Part shown: piece after piece, positions 51,693-60,442 of the stretch
How the letters are laid out: every line of letters starts with the position of its first letter
Position numbering within the stretch: the stretch's first letter is position 1
From: G963667975 sp963677395
GTDB lineage: Bacteria > Bacteroidota > Bacteroidia > Bacteroidales > G963667975
Length of the DNA stretch: 64,000 nucleotides
Direction: 5' to 3'
NCBI GenBank assembly: GCA_963677395.2
Contig: OY781965.2
Location: 248,001-312,000, forward strand
Made by a program: the position numbers and the translations under genes
Notes under the pieces: generated by a model
What the model was told of the DNA's origin: nothing
The model's input: the letters and a program-made list of their open reading frames with translations, nothing else
Database searches by the model: none

Positions 51693-54491
51693 ATGAAAGA
51701 ATACCGTGGAAAGCTGTTTCTGTTGGATGCAATGGCATTGATTTATCGTGCATTTTTTGCGCTCAATAAAAATCCCCGTATCAATTCCAAAGGATTGAAC
51801 ACTTCAGCAATTCTGGGCTTTGCCAATACTTTGTATGATGTGTTGAAAAATGAAAAGCCTACTCACATCGGAGTAGCATTCGACACATCTACTCCCACTC
51901 ACCGCCATCGCGAATTTGAAACCTATAAAGCTCATCGCGAAGCTATGCCTGAAGATCTCTCGATTGCATTACCTTATATTGTGAAGATGATTGAAGCATT
52001 TAATATTCCGGTGCTGATTCGCGAAGGATATGAAGCAGATGACATCATTGGCACACTCGCCAAAAAAGCAGAAAGCGAAGGCTTTGAAGTATTTATGATG
52101 ACAAGCGATAAAGATTTCGGACAACTGGTTTCTGACAATATTAAGATTTTCAAGCCTGCCCGAATGGGCGATAAAGCCGAGGTAATGGGTATTGCCGAAG
52201 TTTGTGCGAAATTCGACATCGAAAATCCGTTGCAGGTGATTGATATGCTAGGACTTTGGGGCGATGTATCGGATAATATTCCCGGAATCCCGGGTGTGGG
52301 AGAAGTTACAGCCCGTAAACTTATCAAGCAGTTTGGCTCTGTAGAAAACATGCTCGAACGGATAGATGAAATTGAAAATGAAAAACTTCGTGAAAAAGTA
52401 AAAACACATGCACAACAAGCCCGCGATTCTAAATACCTTGCCACCATTTTACTGGATGTTCCTATTGAACTTGACGAAGAAAAGCTTCGGCTGAAAGATC
52501 CTGACCGTGAAGAATTACAACAACAATTCAAAGAACTTGAATTTAATGCTTTCGCGAAAAGAATCTTTACAGATATATCGGTAAGTGATGTTGTAAAAAG
52601 ACCAACTGCCAAAACGCCATCGGCTCAATTTGATATGTTCGGTGCAGAAGAACCTGAGCTTTTTGTCCAAAACAATTTTAACACTATTGAAAATACTCAA
52701 CATCAATATCATCTGGCTGACACAAAAGAAAAACGTGCCGATTTAATATCAAAGTTGAAAACCATAAAAGAGTTTTGCTACGATACCGAAACTACAGGTT
52801 TAGATGCGCACGATTGTGAACTTGTCGGACTTTCGTTTTCTATTAAAGCACACGAAGCCTGGTACATTCCTGTTCCCGAAAATCAAGCCGAGGCTCAGCA
52901 ACTTGTCGATGAATTCAAGTTACTTTTCGAAGACGAATCTATTGGCAAAATTGGTCAAAACATGAAATTCGATATTGCCGTTTTGAATAATTATGGTATT
53001 ACGGTTCGTGGATCACTGTTCGACACCATGCTTGCCCATTACTTGCTCGAGCCTGATATGCGCCACGGAATGGATGCACTTGCTCAAAACTACCTCAATT
53101 ATATACCGGTTTCAATCGAAACACTCATTGGTAAAAAAGGCAAAAACCAGCAAAGCATGCGTTTGGTTGATTTGGAGCAAATTAAAGAGTACGCTGCTGA
53201 AGATGCAGATATCACTTTTCAATTGAAAGAAACTTTTGAACCAAAACTTGCCGAAGATTTCACCCGGAAACTCTTCGACGAAGTAGAGATGCCACTGGTT
53301 CCTGTTTTGGCATCCATGGAAGCCGAAGGCGTTCGGATTGATCCCGAAATGCTCTCTAAATTCTCTGCCGAACTAGCCACAGATATCCGCAAAATCGAAC
53401 TCGAAATTTATGAACTGGCCGGATCAAGTTTCAACATAGCATCTCCTTTGCAGTTGGGAAAAATTTTGTACGACCATCTCAGGATTGTGGACAATCCAAA
53501 ACAAACCAAAACCAAGCAGTACTCAACCGGAGAAGAGGTTTTGGTGAAATTAATCCACAAGCATCCAATTGTACAAAAAATTCTTGACTACCGTTCGCTC
53601 ACCAAGCTTAAGTCAACTTATGTTGAGCCATTGCCAAAGTTGATTAACGCCAAAACCGGACGCATTCATACATCCTATAATCAGGCTGTTGCTGCTACCG
53701 GACGCTTAAGTTCAAACAATCCAAACCTTCAGAATATCCCGATTCGTACTGATTTAGGAAGTAAAATCCGAGAGGCTTTTGTACCCCGGAATGATGATTT
53801 CACCTTACTTTCTGCCGACTACTCGCAAATTGAGTTACGCATCATCGCCTCGCTCAGCGGAGATGAAGCCATGTGCGAAGCATTCCGCTCTGGCGAAGAT
53901 ATTCACACACAAACTGCGTCGAAAATATTCTGCATTCCGGTTGAAGAAATTACTTCCGAAATGCGTCGCAGCGCGAAAACCGTAAACTTCGGCATTGTTT
54001 ATGGTATTTCAGCTTTTGGATTATCAGAACGACTAAACATACCCCGAAAACAGGCAGCAGACTTTATAGATCAATATTTCAAAACCTTCCCGGGAATCAA
54101 ACGCTATATGGAATCAACCATTGAACAGGCTCGTAACCAGGATTATGTACAAACAATCTTAGGCCGGAGACGATATTTGCGCGATATCCATTCGTCCAAT
54201 GCCAATATTCGTGGTTTTGCCGAACGAAACGCGATCAATGCACCCATTCAGGGTTCATCTGCCGATATGATTAAAATTGCGATGATCCGAATCTGGAATG
54301 TGATACAGAAAGAAAATCTTCAGTCGAAAATGATCATGCAGGTACATGATGAGTTGGTTTTTGATGTGTATAAGCCTGAAACTGAACGTATCAAATCCAT
54401 CATCGAAGAAGGAATGAAAAATGCACTGCCTCTCAATGTTCCGGTTGAAATTGAAATGAATACCGGAAATAACTGGCTGGAAGCTCACTAA
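51693..54491 (+). CDS. polA: DNA polymerase I
   Basis: Repair and Okazaki-fragment polymerase, 932 aa, with all three activities apparently intact. The N-terminal 5'-3' FLAP nuclease (about 1-300) shows LLDAMALIYRAFFAL, EADDIIGTLA and SDKDFGQLV. The 3'-5' exonuclease contains YDTETTGL with Asp364 and Glu366, and DIAVLNNYGI and YAAEDADITF further on, so proofreading residues remain (they are lost in some bacterial Pol I). Polymerase motif A is DYSQIELR (about 709-716), motif B is RRSAKTVNFGIVYGIS, and motif C is HDELVFD with His885. Own promoter and shared terminator. Confidence 0.98.
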   Translation: MKEYRGKLFLLDAMALIYRAFFALNKNPRINSKGLNTSAILGFANTLYDVLKNEKPTHIGVAFDTSTPTHRHREFETYKAHREAMPEDLSIALPYIVKMIEAFNIPVLIREGYEADDIIGTLAKKAESEGFEVFMMTSDKDFGQLVSDNIKIFKPARMGDKAEVMGIAEVCAKFDIENPLQVIDMLGLWGDVSDNIPGIPGVGEVTARKLIKQFGSVENMLERIDEIENEKLREKVKTHAQQARDSKYLATILLDVPIELDEEKLRLKDPDREELQQQFKELEFNAFAKRIFTDISVSDVVKRPTAKTPSAQFDMFGAEEPELFVQNNFNTIENTQHQYHLADTKEKRADLISKLKTIKEFCYDTETTGLDAHDCELVGLSFSIKAHEAWYIPVPENQAEAQQLVDEFKLLFEDESIGKIGQNMKFDIAVLNNYGITVRGSLFDTMLAHYLLEPDMRHGMDALAQNYLNYIPVSIETLIGKKGKNQQSMRLVDLEQIKEYAAEDADITFQLKETFEPKLAEDFTRKLFDEVEMPLVPVLASMEAEGVRIDPEMLSKFSAELATDIRKIELEIYELAGSSFNIASPLQLGKILYDHLRIVDNPKQTKTKQYSTGEEVLVKLIHKHPIVQKILDYRSLTKLKSTYVEPLPKLINAKTGRIHTSYNQAVAATGRLSSNNPNLQNIPIRTDLGSKIREAFVPRNDDFTLLSADYSQIELRIIASLSGDEAMCEAFRSGEDIHTQTASKIFCIPVEEITSEMRRSAKTVNFGIVYGISAFGLSERLNIPRKQAADFIDQYFKTFPGIKRYMESTIEQARNQDYVQTILGRRRYLRDIHSSNANIRGFAERNAINAPIQGSSADMIKIAMIRIWNVIQKENLQSKMIMQVHDELVFDVYKPETERIKSIIEEGMKNALPLNVPVEIEMNTGNNWLEAH

Positions 54492-54503
54492 AATATAATT
54501 TAT

Positions 54504-54539
54504 GCGCAGAGGCCAGCCCGTTTGGGCTGGCCTCTGCGC
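54504..54539. terminator. Bidirectional terminator between polA and the sulfur operon
   Basis: Perfect 16-bp GC-rich arms gcgcagaggccagccc and its complement around gttt, with a tttt run on the plus side. It lies between the converging polA and DsrE-like genes. Confidence 0.95.
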
Positions 54540-54560
54540 TTTTCAAGTTTGGATTTTTTT

Positions 54561-55073
54561 CTAGGTAAAAATAATCTGAGTGCCCTGACCTCCACACATA
54601 GAATAGAAATCACCAACAGTGATGATATCTTTCACATGTTCGCTCAGGTCTTCTTTTTTCAGTTTAAACATTTCTACTGCAAGTTTACAAGCATAAATTT
54701 CGCCACCACCCGCTGTAATCATGTCCATAAATTCGTCAACCGGAGGAATGTCTAATTTTTCCATCTGGCTTTTCATCATAGCCGAAACACCTGCTTCAAC
54801 ACCCGGCAACATACCAAGCAGTGAAGGGAATGGTAAACCGCCCGGCATGCGCATAGCAGGATTACCAACAGTTCCGGTATGAAGTTTTTTCATCTGGTTT
54901 TTCGTGATCGCATCCAGTCCGAAAAAGGTAAAAAATACCTTGGCTTCAATTCCTTCCATCACCGCACCATTTGCCATTACCAAAGTTGCGTACACATCTT
55001 CGATGGTTCCCTTGGCACAAATGATACATACTTTCTTTAATGGATATTCTTCTTTATTTTCCATTTCTTTCAT
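54561..55073 (-). CDS. DsrE/DsrF/DrsH-like sulfur-handling protein
   Basis: DsrE-superfamily protein of 170 aa (DsrE2-like), a persulfide carrier or sulfurtransferase-related family. It begins with KVCIICAKGTIEDVYATLVM and has a membrane-like glycine/proline segment (GGLPFPSLLGMLPGVEAG, about 90-107), then the conserved GGGEIYACKLAVEMF and YSMCGGQGTQIIFT. Cysteines at about 16, 19, 131 and 162 are candidates for sulfur loading. It is the last gene of the SQR operon, 9 bp after tusE. The direction of sulfur flow is inferred from the set. Confidence 0.92.
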   Translation of the reverse strand: MKEMENKEEYPLKKVCIICAKGTIEDVYATLVMANGAVMEGIEAKVFFTFFGLDAITKNQMKKLHTGTVGNPAMRMPGGLPFPSLLGMLPGVEAGVSAMMKSQMEKLDIPPVDEFMDMITAGGGEIYACKLAVEMFKLKKEDLSEHVKDIITVGDFYSMCGGQGTQIIFT

Positions 55074-55082
55074 TTTTTAAAA

Positions 55083-55394
55083 TTAAACACAACTTGCCGG
55101 TTTCGGAACACCTGCAATGCGGGCTGCTTTTTTCATAGGAGCACCCGGAAATAGCTGGTAAAATCCCTTGATGTCGACAATTCCTGATTTTCCAACACCA
55201 CGAATCGTAAGTGCTTCACCTGTTTTAAAACGGCTGCGGATATACTCCAAAACTTTGATATGTGTTTCGGTTAATTCAAGACCTTCTTCTTTTGCAATGT
55301 CCAAAGCAACTTCTTTGGTCCATTGATCCGGATTGTTCAGATAACCTTCGTCGGTTACATCGAGGCTGATGCCTCCATAAACTTTTACTGCCAT
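55083..55394 (-). CDS. TusE/DsrC-family sulfur carrier
   Basis: Sulfur-relay protein of 103 aa. The family arm is plain: FYQLFPGAPMKKAARIAGVPKP followed by the penultimate Cys102 (CysA), split here only for reading. The second DsrC cysteine (CysB), expected 11 residues before CysA, is Ala91. That makes the protein TusE-like, passing one persulfide at a time, rather than a two-cysteine DsrC for dissimilatory sulfite reductase. No dsrAB genes are in the window. It sits between DUF1641 and DsrE-like genes (21 and 9 bp spacing) in the SQR operon. Confidence 0.93.
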   Translation of the reverse strand: MAVKVYGGISLDVTDEGYLNNPDQWTKEVALDIAKEEGLELTETHIKVLEYIRSRFKTGEALTIRGVGKSGIVDIKGFYQLFPGAPMKKAARIAGVPKPASCV

Positions 55395-55415
55395 AAAATA
55401 TTGATTTTAAAATTG

Positions 55416-56090
55416 TTATTTAGTATTAGCTTTTGATATTTCTTTTAGTACCCGTAAAGAGTAGAATAGTGTTTTACGAACTTCAGGCGAATTTAACTCA
55501 CCAAAAAGCTTCAGGATTGATTTATTGTCAAGTTTGTCGTCCATTTTGGTAGTCGCAATCACCATTGATGCACTTTCGAGTGAATGAATCATTTCAGGCT
55601 GAGAGAGATTACGTACCACATTCATCAGCGAACCCAGGTTGTTACGCAGGTTTTGCAAGTCTTCGAGAGTAAGACGTTCTTTCAGTTCTTTCATGAGCGA
55701 CATCAATTCCCGGGCATAACCGAGGTAGCCTTCGCGTTCGAGTTCTGCCAGTTTATTGATTGCATCGAGACCAATCTGATGGAATATGGGAGAAGCATCT
55801 TTTACAAAGTCGTTTACACTTTCGAGTGTTTCGAGTAGCTCGTTAAAGGTACCTACATTTTTCACCAGTCGGATTGCCAGCTTTGCCAGAGCATCGCTGT
55901 CAAGTTCCACGCCGGCTTTGTCGAGAGCAATCACCGTGTTTTGAAAAGCATCTTTTCCCACGATGGAAACATCTTCGATCAGATCTTTCCACTGTTCACG
56001 GGTTCGGCGTTGCTGCTCAACGCTCTCGAGCACAAGGTCGAGTTTGCGGTTGAGCTCAGCAATTTGTTGTTGAATATCTTGTTCTGCCAT
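55416..56090 (-). CDS. DUF1641 family helical protein
   Basis: All-helical cytoplasmic protein of 224 aa, with a short N-terminal coiled coil (about 3-40) and a DUF1641 region (about 130-170: LDAINKLAELEREGYLGYAR). No signal peptide, membrane helix or catalytic motif was seen. The family is linked by context to SQR-like oxidoreductases and formate dehydrogenase operons and may be an assembly or regulatory partner; this is inference. It follows the SQR-like gene by 17 bp. Confidence 0.88.
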   Translation of the reverse strand: MAEQDIQQQIAELNRKLDLVLESVEQQRRTREQWKDLIEDVSIVGKDAFQNTVIALDKAGVELDSDALAKLAIRLVKNVGTFNELLETLESVNDFVKDASPIFHQIGLDAINKLAELEREGYLGYARELMSLMKELKERLTLEDLQNLRNNLGSLMNVVRNLSQPEMIHSLESASMVIATTKMDDKLDNKSILKLFGELNSPEVRKTLFYSLRVLKEISKANTK

Positions 56091-56107
56091 GGTTGCGTAT
56101 GTTTAGG

Positions 56108-57340
56108 TTAGTGCAACTTTTTTCCGGCCATTGTCATCTTCGAATCAATCGGCATTTCTTTGCCTTTGAGGAGAACATGCCAGTAAATCCATCGGAACAT
56201 TAATTTTCCGTAATGATTCATACGGCTTTCCTGAAGTAGTGTAAAAGGTCCGATTCCGGGAAACGGAAAGGAGCCAGGCAATGGTTCTGTATCATAATTA
56301 AAGTCAATCAAGGCACCCTTACCGTGTCCGGTTTCAATGTAGCAATTAGAATGACCATCAAATTGAGCGGTAAACGGACGACCTTCTATTGCACAAAGCA
56401 GATTTTCATACATCACTTCAGAAGCAAAGTGAACTACCGAACCGGCCTTCGAAGTTGGAATATTGGAAGCATCTCCCAACACAAAAATGTTTTCGTATTT
56501 CTGCGAACGTAACGTATGTTTATCAGTAGGAACAAAACCCATATCGTCGCCCAATCCGCTGCGTTCAATCATTTCGGAACCTTTGTGAACCGGAATGGTA
56601 ATTAATACATCAAACGGGATCTCCTGCTCGTCGTAGGATACAATTGCTTTCTTTTCATTATCAACCCGTTCTATGTAAAAATCAGGAATGATTTCAATAT
56701 TCTTCTCAATCAAAAGCTGACCCAAAACTTTCGCTGCTCTTGGCTTGGTAAATGCACCACTTAACGGAGTTACGTATTTGATATTTACCTTATCACGCAT
56801 GCCGCGTTCGGTAAAATAAGCATCCGCAAAAAACACAAATTCCAGAGGAGCTACCGGACATTTAATTGGCATATCGGCAATATTCATCACCAAATCACCC
56901 CCTTTCCAGGTTTTGAAAAATTCGGACAGCGAAGTCGCACCCTCAATAGTATAAAAGTCAAATATTTGTTTATGCCAGAGTGATTCTTTCATTCCCGGAG
57001 TTTCTTCAGGAGCTATTCGTGTTCCGGTCGCAACAATCAGATAATCATATTTCAAAAGTGTTCCATCTTTCAGAAACACCTGATTGTTATCTGCTTCAAT
57101 TCGATCTACTTCCTGAAAAACAAGATTTACACCCGCCGGAATAAAATCCATTTTCGGCTTAATTACGTCCTTTTTGGAATACATTCCGAATGGAACAAAA
57201 AGAAAACCCGGTTGGTAATAATGAATTTTACAGGTATCCACTAACGTAATATCCCACTCTTCGCGCTCGAGAACTTTACGCATACGGTTAGCCATAATCG
57301 TTCCTCCCGTTCCTGCTCCTAAAATCAAAAGTTTTTTCAT
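56108..57340 (-). CDS. Sulfide:quinone oxidoreductase-like flavoprotein
   Basis: Two-dinucleotide-binding-domain flavoprotein of the SQR/FCSD group, 410 aa. N-terminal FAD motif LLILGAGTGGTIMANRMRK, DYLIVATGT (about 99-106), and C-terminal FAD-binding IFVLGDASNIPTSKAG (about 285-300). Cysteines Cys161 (PIKCPVAPLE) and Cys333 (HSNCYIETG) fit the two redox-active cysteines of SQR; a third, Cys37, also exists. The hydrophobic C-terminus (RWIYWHVLLKGKE) suits membrane binding and quinone access. With TusE- and DsrE-like proteins, it probably oxidises sulfide to persulfide sulfur and passes it on. First gene of the operon. Confidence 0.92.
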   Translation of the reverse strand: MKKLLILGAGTGGTIMANRMRKVLEREEWDITLVDTCKIHYYQPGFLFVPFGMYSKKDVIKPKMDFIPAGVNLVFQEVDRIEADNNQVFLKDGTLLKYDYLIVATGTRIAPEETPGMKESLWHKQIFDFYTIEGATSLSEFFKTWKGGDLVMNIADMPIKCPVAPLEFVFFADAYFTERGMRDKVNIKYVTPLSGAFTKPRAAKVLGQLLIEKNIEIIPDFYIERVDNEKKAIVSYDEQEIPFDVLITIPVHKGSEMIERSGLGDDMGFVPTDKHTLRSQKYENIFVLGDASNIPTSKAGSVVHFASEVMYENLLCAIEGRPFTAQFDGHSNCYIETGHGKGALIDFNYDTEPLPGSFPFPGIGPFTLLQESRMNHYGKLMFRWIYWHVLLKGKEMPIDSKMTMAGKKLH

Positions 57341-57383
57341 GGTTATAATATTTGAGAATATAATATCTTAAATCAGAATGGCA

Positions 57384-57440
57384 CAAATGTATAGATAACA
57401 TATCTACAAATGCAAATTTATAGATATGATATATATCATA
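57384..57440 (-). promoter_or_regulatory. Promoter and palindromic operators of the SQR operon
   Basis: On the minus strand TTTG (57413-57416), 21-nt spacer and TACATTTG (57384-57391) match the Bacteroidota consensus. The spacer carries the palindrome tagata-aca-tatcta (57392-57406), and just upstream lies a 16-bp perfect palindrome tatgatatatatcata (57425-57440). Both share the ATAgATA-type half site. A dimeric repressor bound between the boxes would block transcription. An ArsR- or Fur-like regulator is possible, but none is encoded here. Confidence 0.7.
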
Positions 57441-57577
57441 GAAAAACGGGAAAGAGAGCCTTCCGGTTTTTGATTTGTAAGAAAAGCACTGCTGAATCTG
57501 ATTTTGCCCTGTATAGAAAATCATCCCGAAACTTTTTTTACCTTTACCCCTTCAATTCTTAAACTGCATTTACATCC

Positions 57578-58753
57578 ATGGATATCGACATTTATCTTGA
57601 ACCTTCGGAAATTACACCAGAAGAACTCTTTCTTCATGATAAGCGTGAACGTTTAGGGCACTTCATTTATCCTCATACTTCCGAAAAAGGAATTCCTTCA
57701 TTGGAGGGAATAAATCTGGCATTAGTGGGTGTGCATGAAGGCCGCAAATCCATGGGAAACAATGGTTGTACTGCTGCTCCTGACGCGATCAGAACAAGCT
57801 TTTATTCATTATTTCCACCAATAGCAAAACCCATGATTGCTGATTTGGGAAATATCCGCAGAGGGAATAGTGTTGAAGACACATGGTTTGCAGTTACCGA
57901 AGTAGTTAGTTATCTTCTGAGAAAAGGAATTATCCCCATCATTCTTGGTGGAAGTCAGGATATTACCTGGGCCGTTTACAAAGCCTATGAAAAGATTGGA
58001 CAGGTAATCAATATCCTGTCAATTGACAATATGTTCGACCTGGGAGATACGGAAAGCGAACTCAATTCAGAAACATGGCTTGGAAAAGTAATTACCAGCC
58101 AGCCCAATTATTTGTTCAATTACACCAATATTGGATATCAAACTTATTTTACAGATAATGAAGCAATTGCTTTGATGGACAAGCTCTATTTCGATGTTTG
58201 CCGTTTAGGTGTAGCCCGAACAAAAATGAGTGAAACAGAACCATTACTTCGAAATGCTGACATGATCAGTTTCGACATATCTTCTGTGCGTTTTTCCGAT
58301 GCATGTGGAAATGCAAATGCAACTCCTAATGGTTTTTTTGCAGATGAAGTTTGCCAAATGGCTCGTTATGCAGGCTTAAGTGAAAAGCTCAGTACGATCG
58401 GTTTTTATGAAATGAATCCGGAATACGACCGTCAGGGACAAACAGCAATGGTTATTGCTCAAATGATCTGGTTCTTTATTGATGGTTTCTTTAACCGCAA
58501 AAATGAATACCCGTACAAAGAAAAAGACCAGTTTAAGAAGTACTATGTTTCGATTAAAGACAATACACACGAAATAATATTTTACAAAAGCCCCAAAAGT
58601 GATCGTTGGTGGATGGAAATACCCAGTGCACGAAATGCCGATGAAAAGATAAAACGACATTTTATTGTGCCATGCTCCTACACCGATTATCAAACGGCTC
58701 TGGAAGACGAAGTGCCTGACCGTTGGTGGCAATTTTATAAGAAACTCGTGTAG
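57578..58753 (+). CDS. Arginase/formimidoylglutamase-fold protein, metal ligands degraded
   Basis: Ureohydrolase-fold protein of 391 aa. The fold elements are present but metal ligands are changed: the GG(D/N)H motif reads GGSQD (Gln127 for His), DAHxD reads D150-N-M-F-D154 (Met for His), and SFDxDxxDP reads S231-F-D-I-S235 (Ser for the second Asp). Three of the six usual ligands remain (Asp150, Asp154, Asp233). A binuclear Mn site is unlikely, so the protein is probably not an arginase but a regulatory or structural relative. The C-terminal 75 residues (about 315-391) are extra and include KYYVSIKDNTHEIIFYK. It starts 61 bp before the GatD-like gene. Confidence 0.85.
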   Translation: MDIDIYLEPSEITPEELFLHDKRERLGHFIYPHTSEKGIPSLEGINLALVGVHEGRKSMGNNGCTAAPDAIRTSFYSLFPPIAKPMIADLGNIRRGNSVEDTWFAVTEVVSYLLRKGIIPIILGGSQDITWAVYKAYEKIGQVINILSIDNMFDLGDTESELNSETWLGKVITSQPNYLFNYTNIGYQTYFTDNEAIALMDKLYFDVCRLGVARTKMSETEPLLRNADMISFDISSVRFSDACGNANATPNGFFADEVCQMARYAGLSEKLSTIGFYEMNPEYDRQGQTAMVIAQMIWFFIDGFFNRKNEYPYKEKDQFKKYYVSIKDNTHEIIFYKSPKSDRWWMEIPSARNADEKIKRHFIVPCSYTDYQTALEDEVPDRWWQFYKKLV

Positions 58754-58774
58754 CAGAAGCCGGAAATTTTTCCT

Positions 58775-58782
58775 TACTTTTG
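58775..58782 (+). promoter_or_regulatory. Candidate -7 element for the GatD-like gene
   Basis: TActTTTG matches the -7 consensus and lies 32 bp before the start codon. No clear -33 box. Confidence 0.5.
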
Positions 58783-58814
58783 CCCAAACCTACCTTTAAA
58801 TAACAAAACCAGCT

Positions 58815-60200
58815 ATGAGCGAAGACTTTTTTCAGGGATACAAGGGTGCCGCCCTCGAAATGTTGAAAAAAAATAACGTACGTGTTTGGGGACAAGCCGT
58901 TGTTGAAACCAGTCGCGGACCTTTTACCGGTACTATTCTCCCTCGATCAGAAAATGATGACGATCAGCATATTGTCATGAAAATTATTACTGGTTACAAC
59001 GTCGGAATTGATATTTCTACAATTACCGATATGAAGGAAACCGGTTATAAAAAAGCAAACTACAAAATTCCTGAGAAAGAGTTTCCATACACACAGGGAT
59101 TACCAAAAGTTAAACTAATCGGAACCGGAGGAACCATTGCTTCGCGTCTTGATTATAGAACCGGAGCTGTTATTCCGGCTTTTTCGCCCGGAGAACTCTA
59201 TGGAGCAGTACCCGAATTGGCAGATATTTGCAACCTTACCACCGAAAAAATATTCGCAGTTTTCAGCGAAAACATGGGACCGGAACAGTACAAAAAACTG
59301 GCGATCACCATTGGAAAAGAAATTGAAAACGGTGTGGAAGGAATTGTAATTGGTCATGGAACTGATACATTAAGCCATACCGCAGCAGCTTTAACTTTTA
59401 TGATTCAGAATTCACCAGTACCCATTGTTCTGGTAGGCTCACAACGCTCTTCAGATCGTCCAAGCTCTGATGCTGCACTGAATCTGATGCATGCCTGTAC
59501 CGCAGCCGGACATGGTGACATTGCCGAAGTGATGGTTTGTATGTTTGGACCAACTTCTGATGAATATGGTTTCCTGCATCGCGGAACACGCGTACGTAAA
59601 ATGCACTCATCTTATCGTTCAACATTCCGAACCATCGGAGATACTCCTCTTGCCACTGTTACACGTAACGGTGTAAAACCGTTAAAAGAAACCTATAATC
59701 ATCGCCGAAAAGATACCAAGGTAACTATTCTTCCTTATTTTGAGGAAAAAGTAGCAATCGTTTACTACTATCCCAATATGATGCCGGATATTATTGATTC
59801 GCTGGTTGACAATGGTTACCGGGGAATCATCATTGCCGGAACAGGCTTAGGACACATCAACAAGCCACTTTATCCTGCAATTAAACGCGCATATGAAAAA
59901 GGAGTTCACATGTTTATGTCTGTTCAAACTCTTTGGGGATATTGCCACATGTTTGTGTATGATACAGGACGAGACCTGATGGCTGCCGGAATCACTCCAG
60001 CAGAAAACATGCTTCCGGAAACGGCATATATTAAACTGGGTTGGGTTTTAGGCCAAACCGATGACCGTGAGGAAGTAAAACGCATGATGCTCACTCCAAT
60101 CAACGACGAAATAACACCTCGTGAGCCTTATAACGGCTATCTTATTTATCAGGGTGGCGTCAAAGAAGTAGATGAGTTTGTTCGCAAAGTACACAAATAG
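58815..60200 (+). CDS. GatD-like amidotransferase/asparaginase
   Basis: Protein of 461 aa with the two-part build of archaeal GatD: an N-terminal beta domain (about 20-70; VVETSRGPFTGTILPRSEND followed by IVMKIITGYNVGID) and an asparaginase-fold amidohydrolase (about 97-430). Active-site motifs are complete: GTGGTIAS with Thr104, HGTDT with Thr183 and Asp184, and GSQRSSDRPSSDA. In archaea GatD releases ammonia from glutamine for GatE to amidate Glu-tRNA(Gln). No GatE is visible in this window. It could act alone as an asparaginase/glutaminase or with a distant partner. The ATG follows the arginase-like gene by 61 bp. Not a type I or II asparaginase by its N-terminal domain. Confidence 0.9.
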   Translation: MSEDFFQGYKGAALEMLKKNNVRVWGQAVVETSRGPFTGTILPRSENDDDQHIVMKIITGYNVGIDISTITDMKETGYKKANYKIPEKEFPYTQGLPKVKLIGTGGTIASRLDYRTGAVIPAFSPGELYGAVPELADICNLTTEKIFAVFSENMGPEQYKKLAITIGKEIENGVEGIVIGHGTDTLSHTAAALTFMIQNSPVPIVLVGSQRSSDRPSSDAALNLMHACTAAGHGDIAEVMVCMFGPTSDEYGFLHRGTRVRKMHSSYRSTFRTIGDTPLATVTRNGVKPLKETYNHRRKDTKVTILPYFEEKVAIVYYYPNMMPDIIDSLVDNGYRGIIIAGTGLGHINKPLYPAIKRAYEKGVHMFMSVQTLWGYCHMFVYDTGRDLMAAGITPAENMLPETAYIKLGWVLGQTDDREEVKRMMLTPINDEITPREPYNGYLIYQGGVKEVDEFVRKVHK

Positions 60201-60222
60201 AAATACGTATATAAGTAGAGAA

Positions 60223-60242
60223 GCGGCTGTTTAAACAGCCGC
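60223..60242. terminator. Hairpin after the GatD-like gene
   Basis: Perfect palindrome gcggctgtttaaacagccgc just after the stop (22 bp). A second small stem cccga-aaa-tcggg follows at 60308-60320, near a T6 run (60327 on). Together they probably end transcription of the arginase-like/GatD-like pair. Confidence 0.7.
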
Positions 60243-60420
60243 AACCTTAATATATTTTCCCGACTTTCGAGACTCCGTCTGATAACAATAAATTGTCATA
60301 TTGATCCCCGAAAATCGGGAAAGTCTTTTTTACCAGAAAAAGGGCTTTTCAAGACAGCCTCTTTTTCTTTTAGAAAATACTTTTTGGAGAGAATTTCTTT
60401 CTATACTCTCTTAAATAAAA

Positions 60421-60428
60421 TATCTTTG
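60421..60428 (+). promoter_or_regulatory. Candidate -7 element for porW
   Basis: TAtcTTTG matches the Bacteroidota -7 consensus and lies 14 bp before the first possible porW start, 41 bp before the second. Confidence 0.5.
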
Positions 60429-60442
60429 CAAAAAAGCAGTTA

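Noticed and set aside
51974..52612. 212-codon minus-strand ORF within polA
   Set aside because: It is a serine-rich antisense shadow of the 5' nuclease domain of polA.
55083..55394. Dissimilatory sulfite reductase DsrC
   Set aside because: CysB is missing and there is no dsrAB; TusE-like is the better description.
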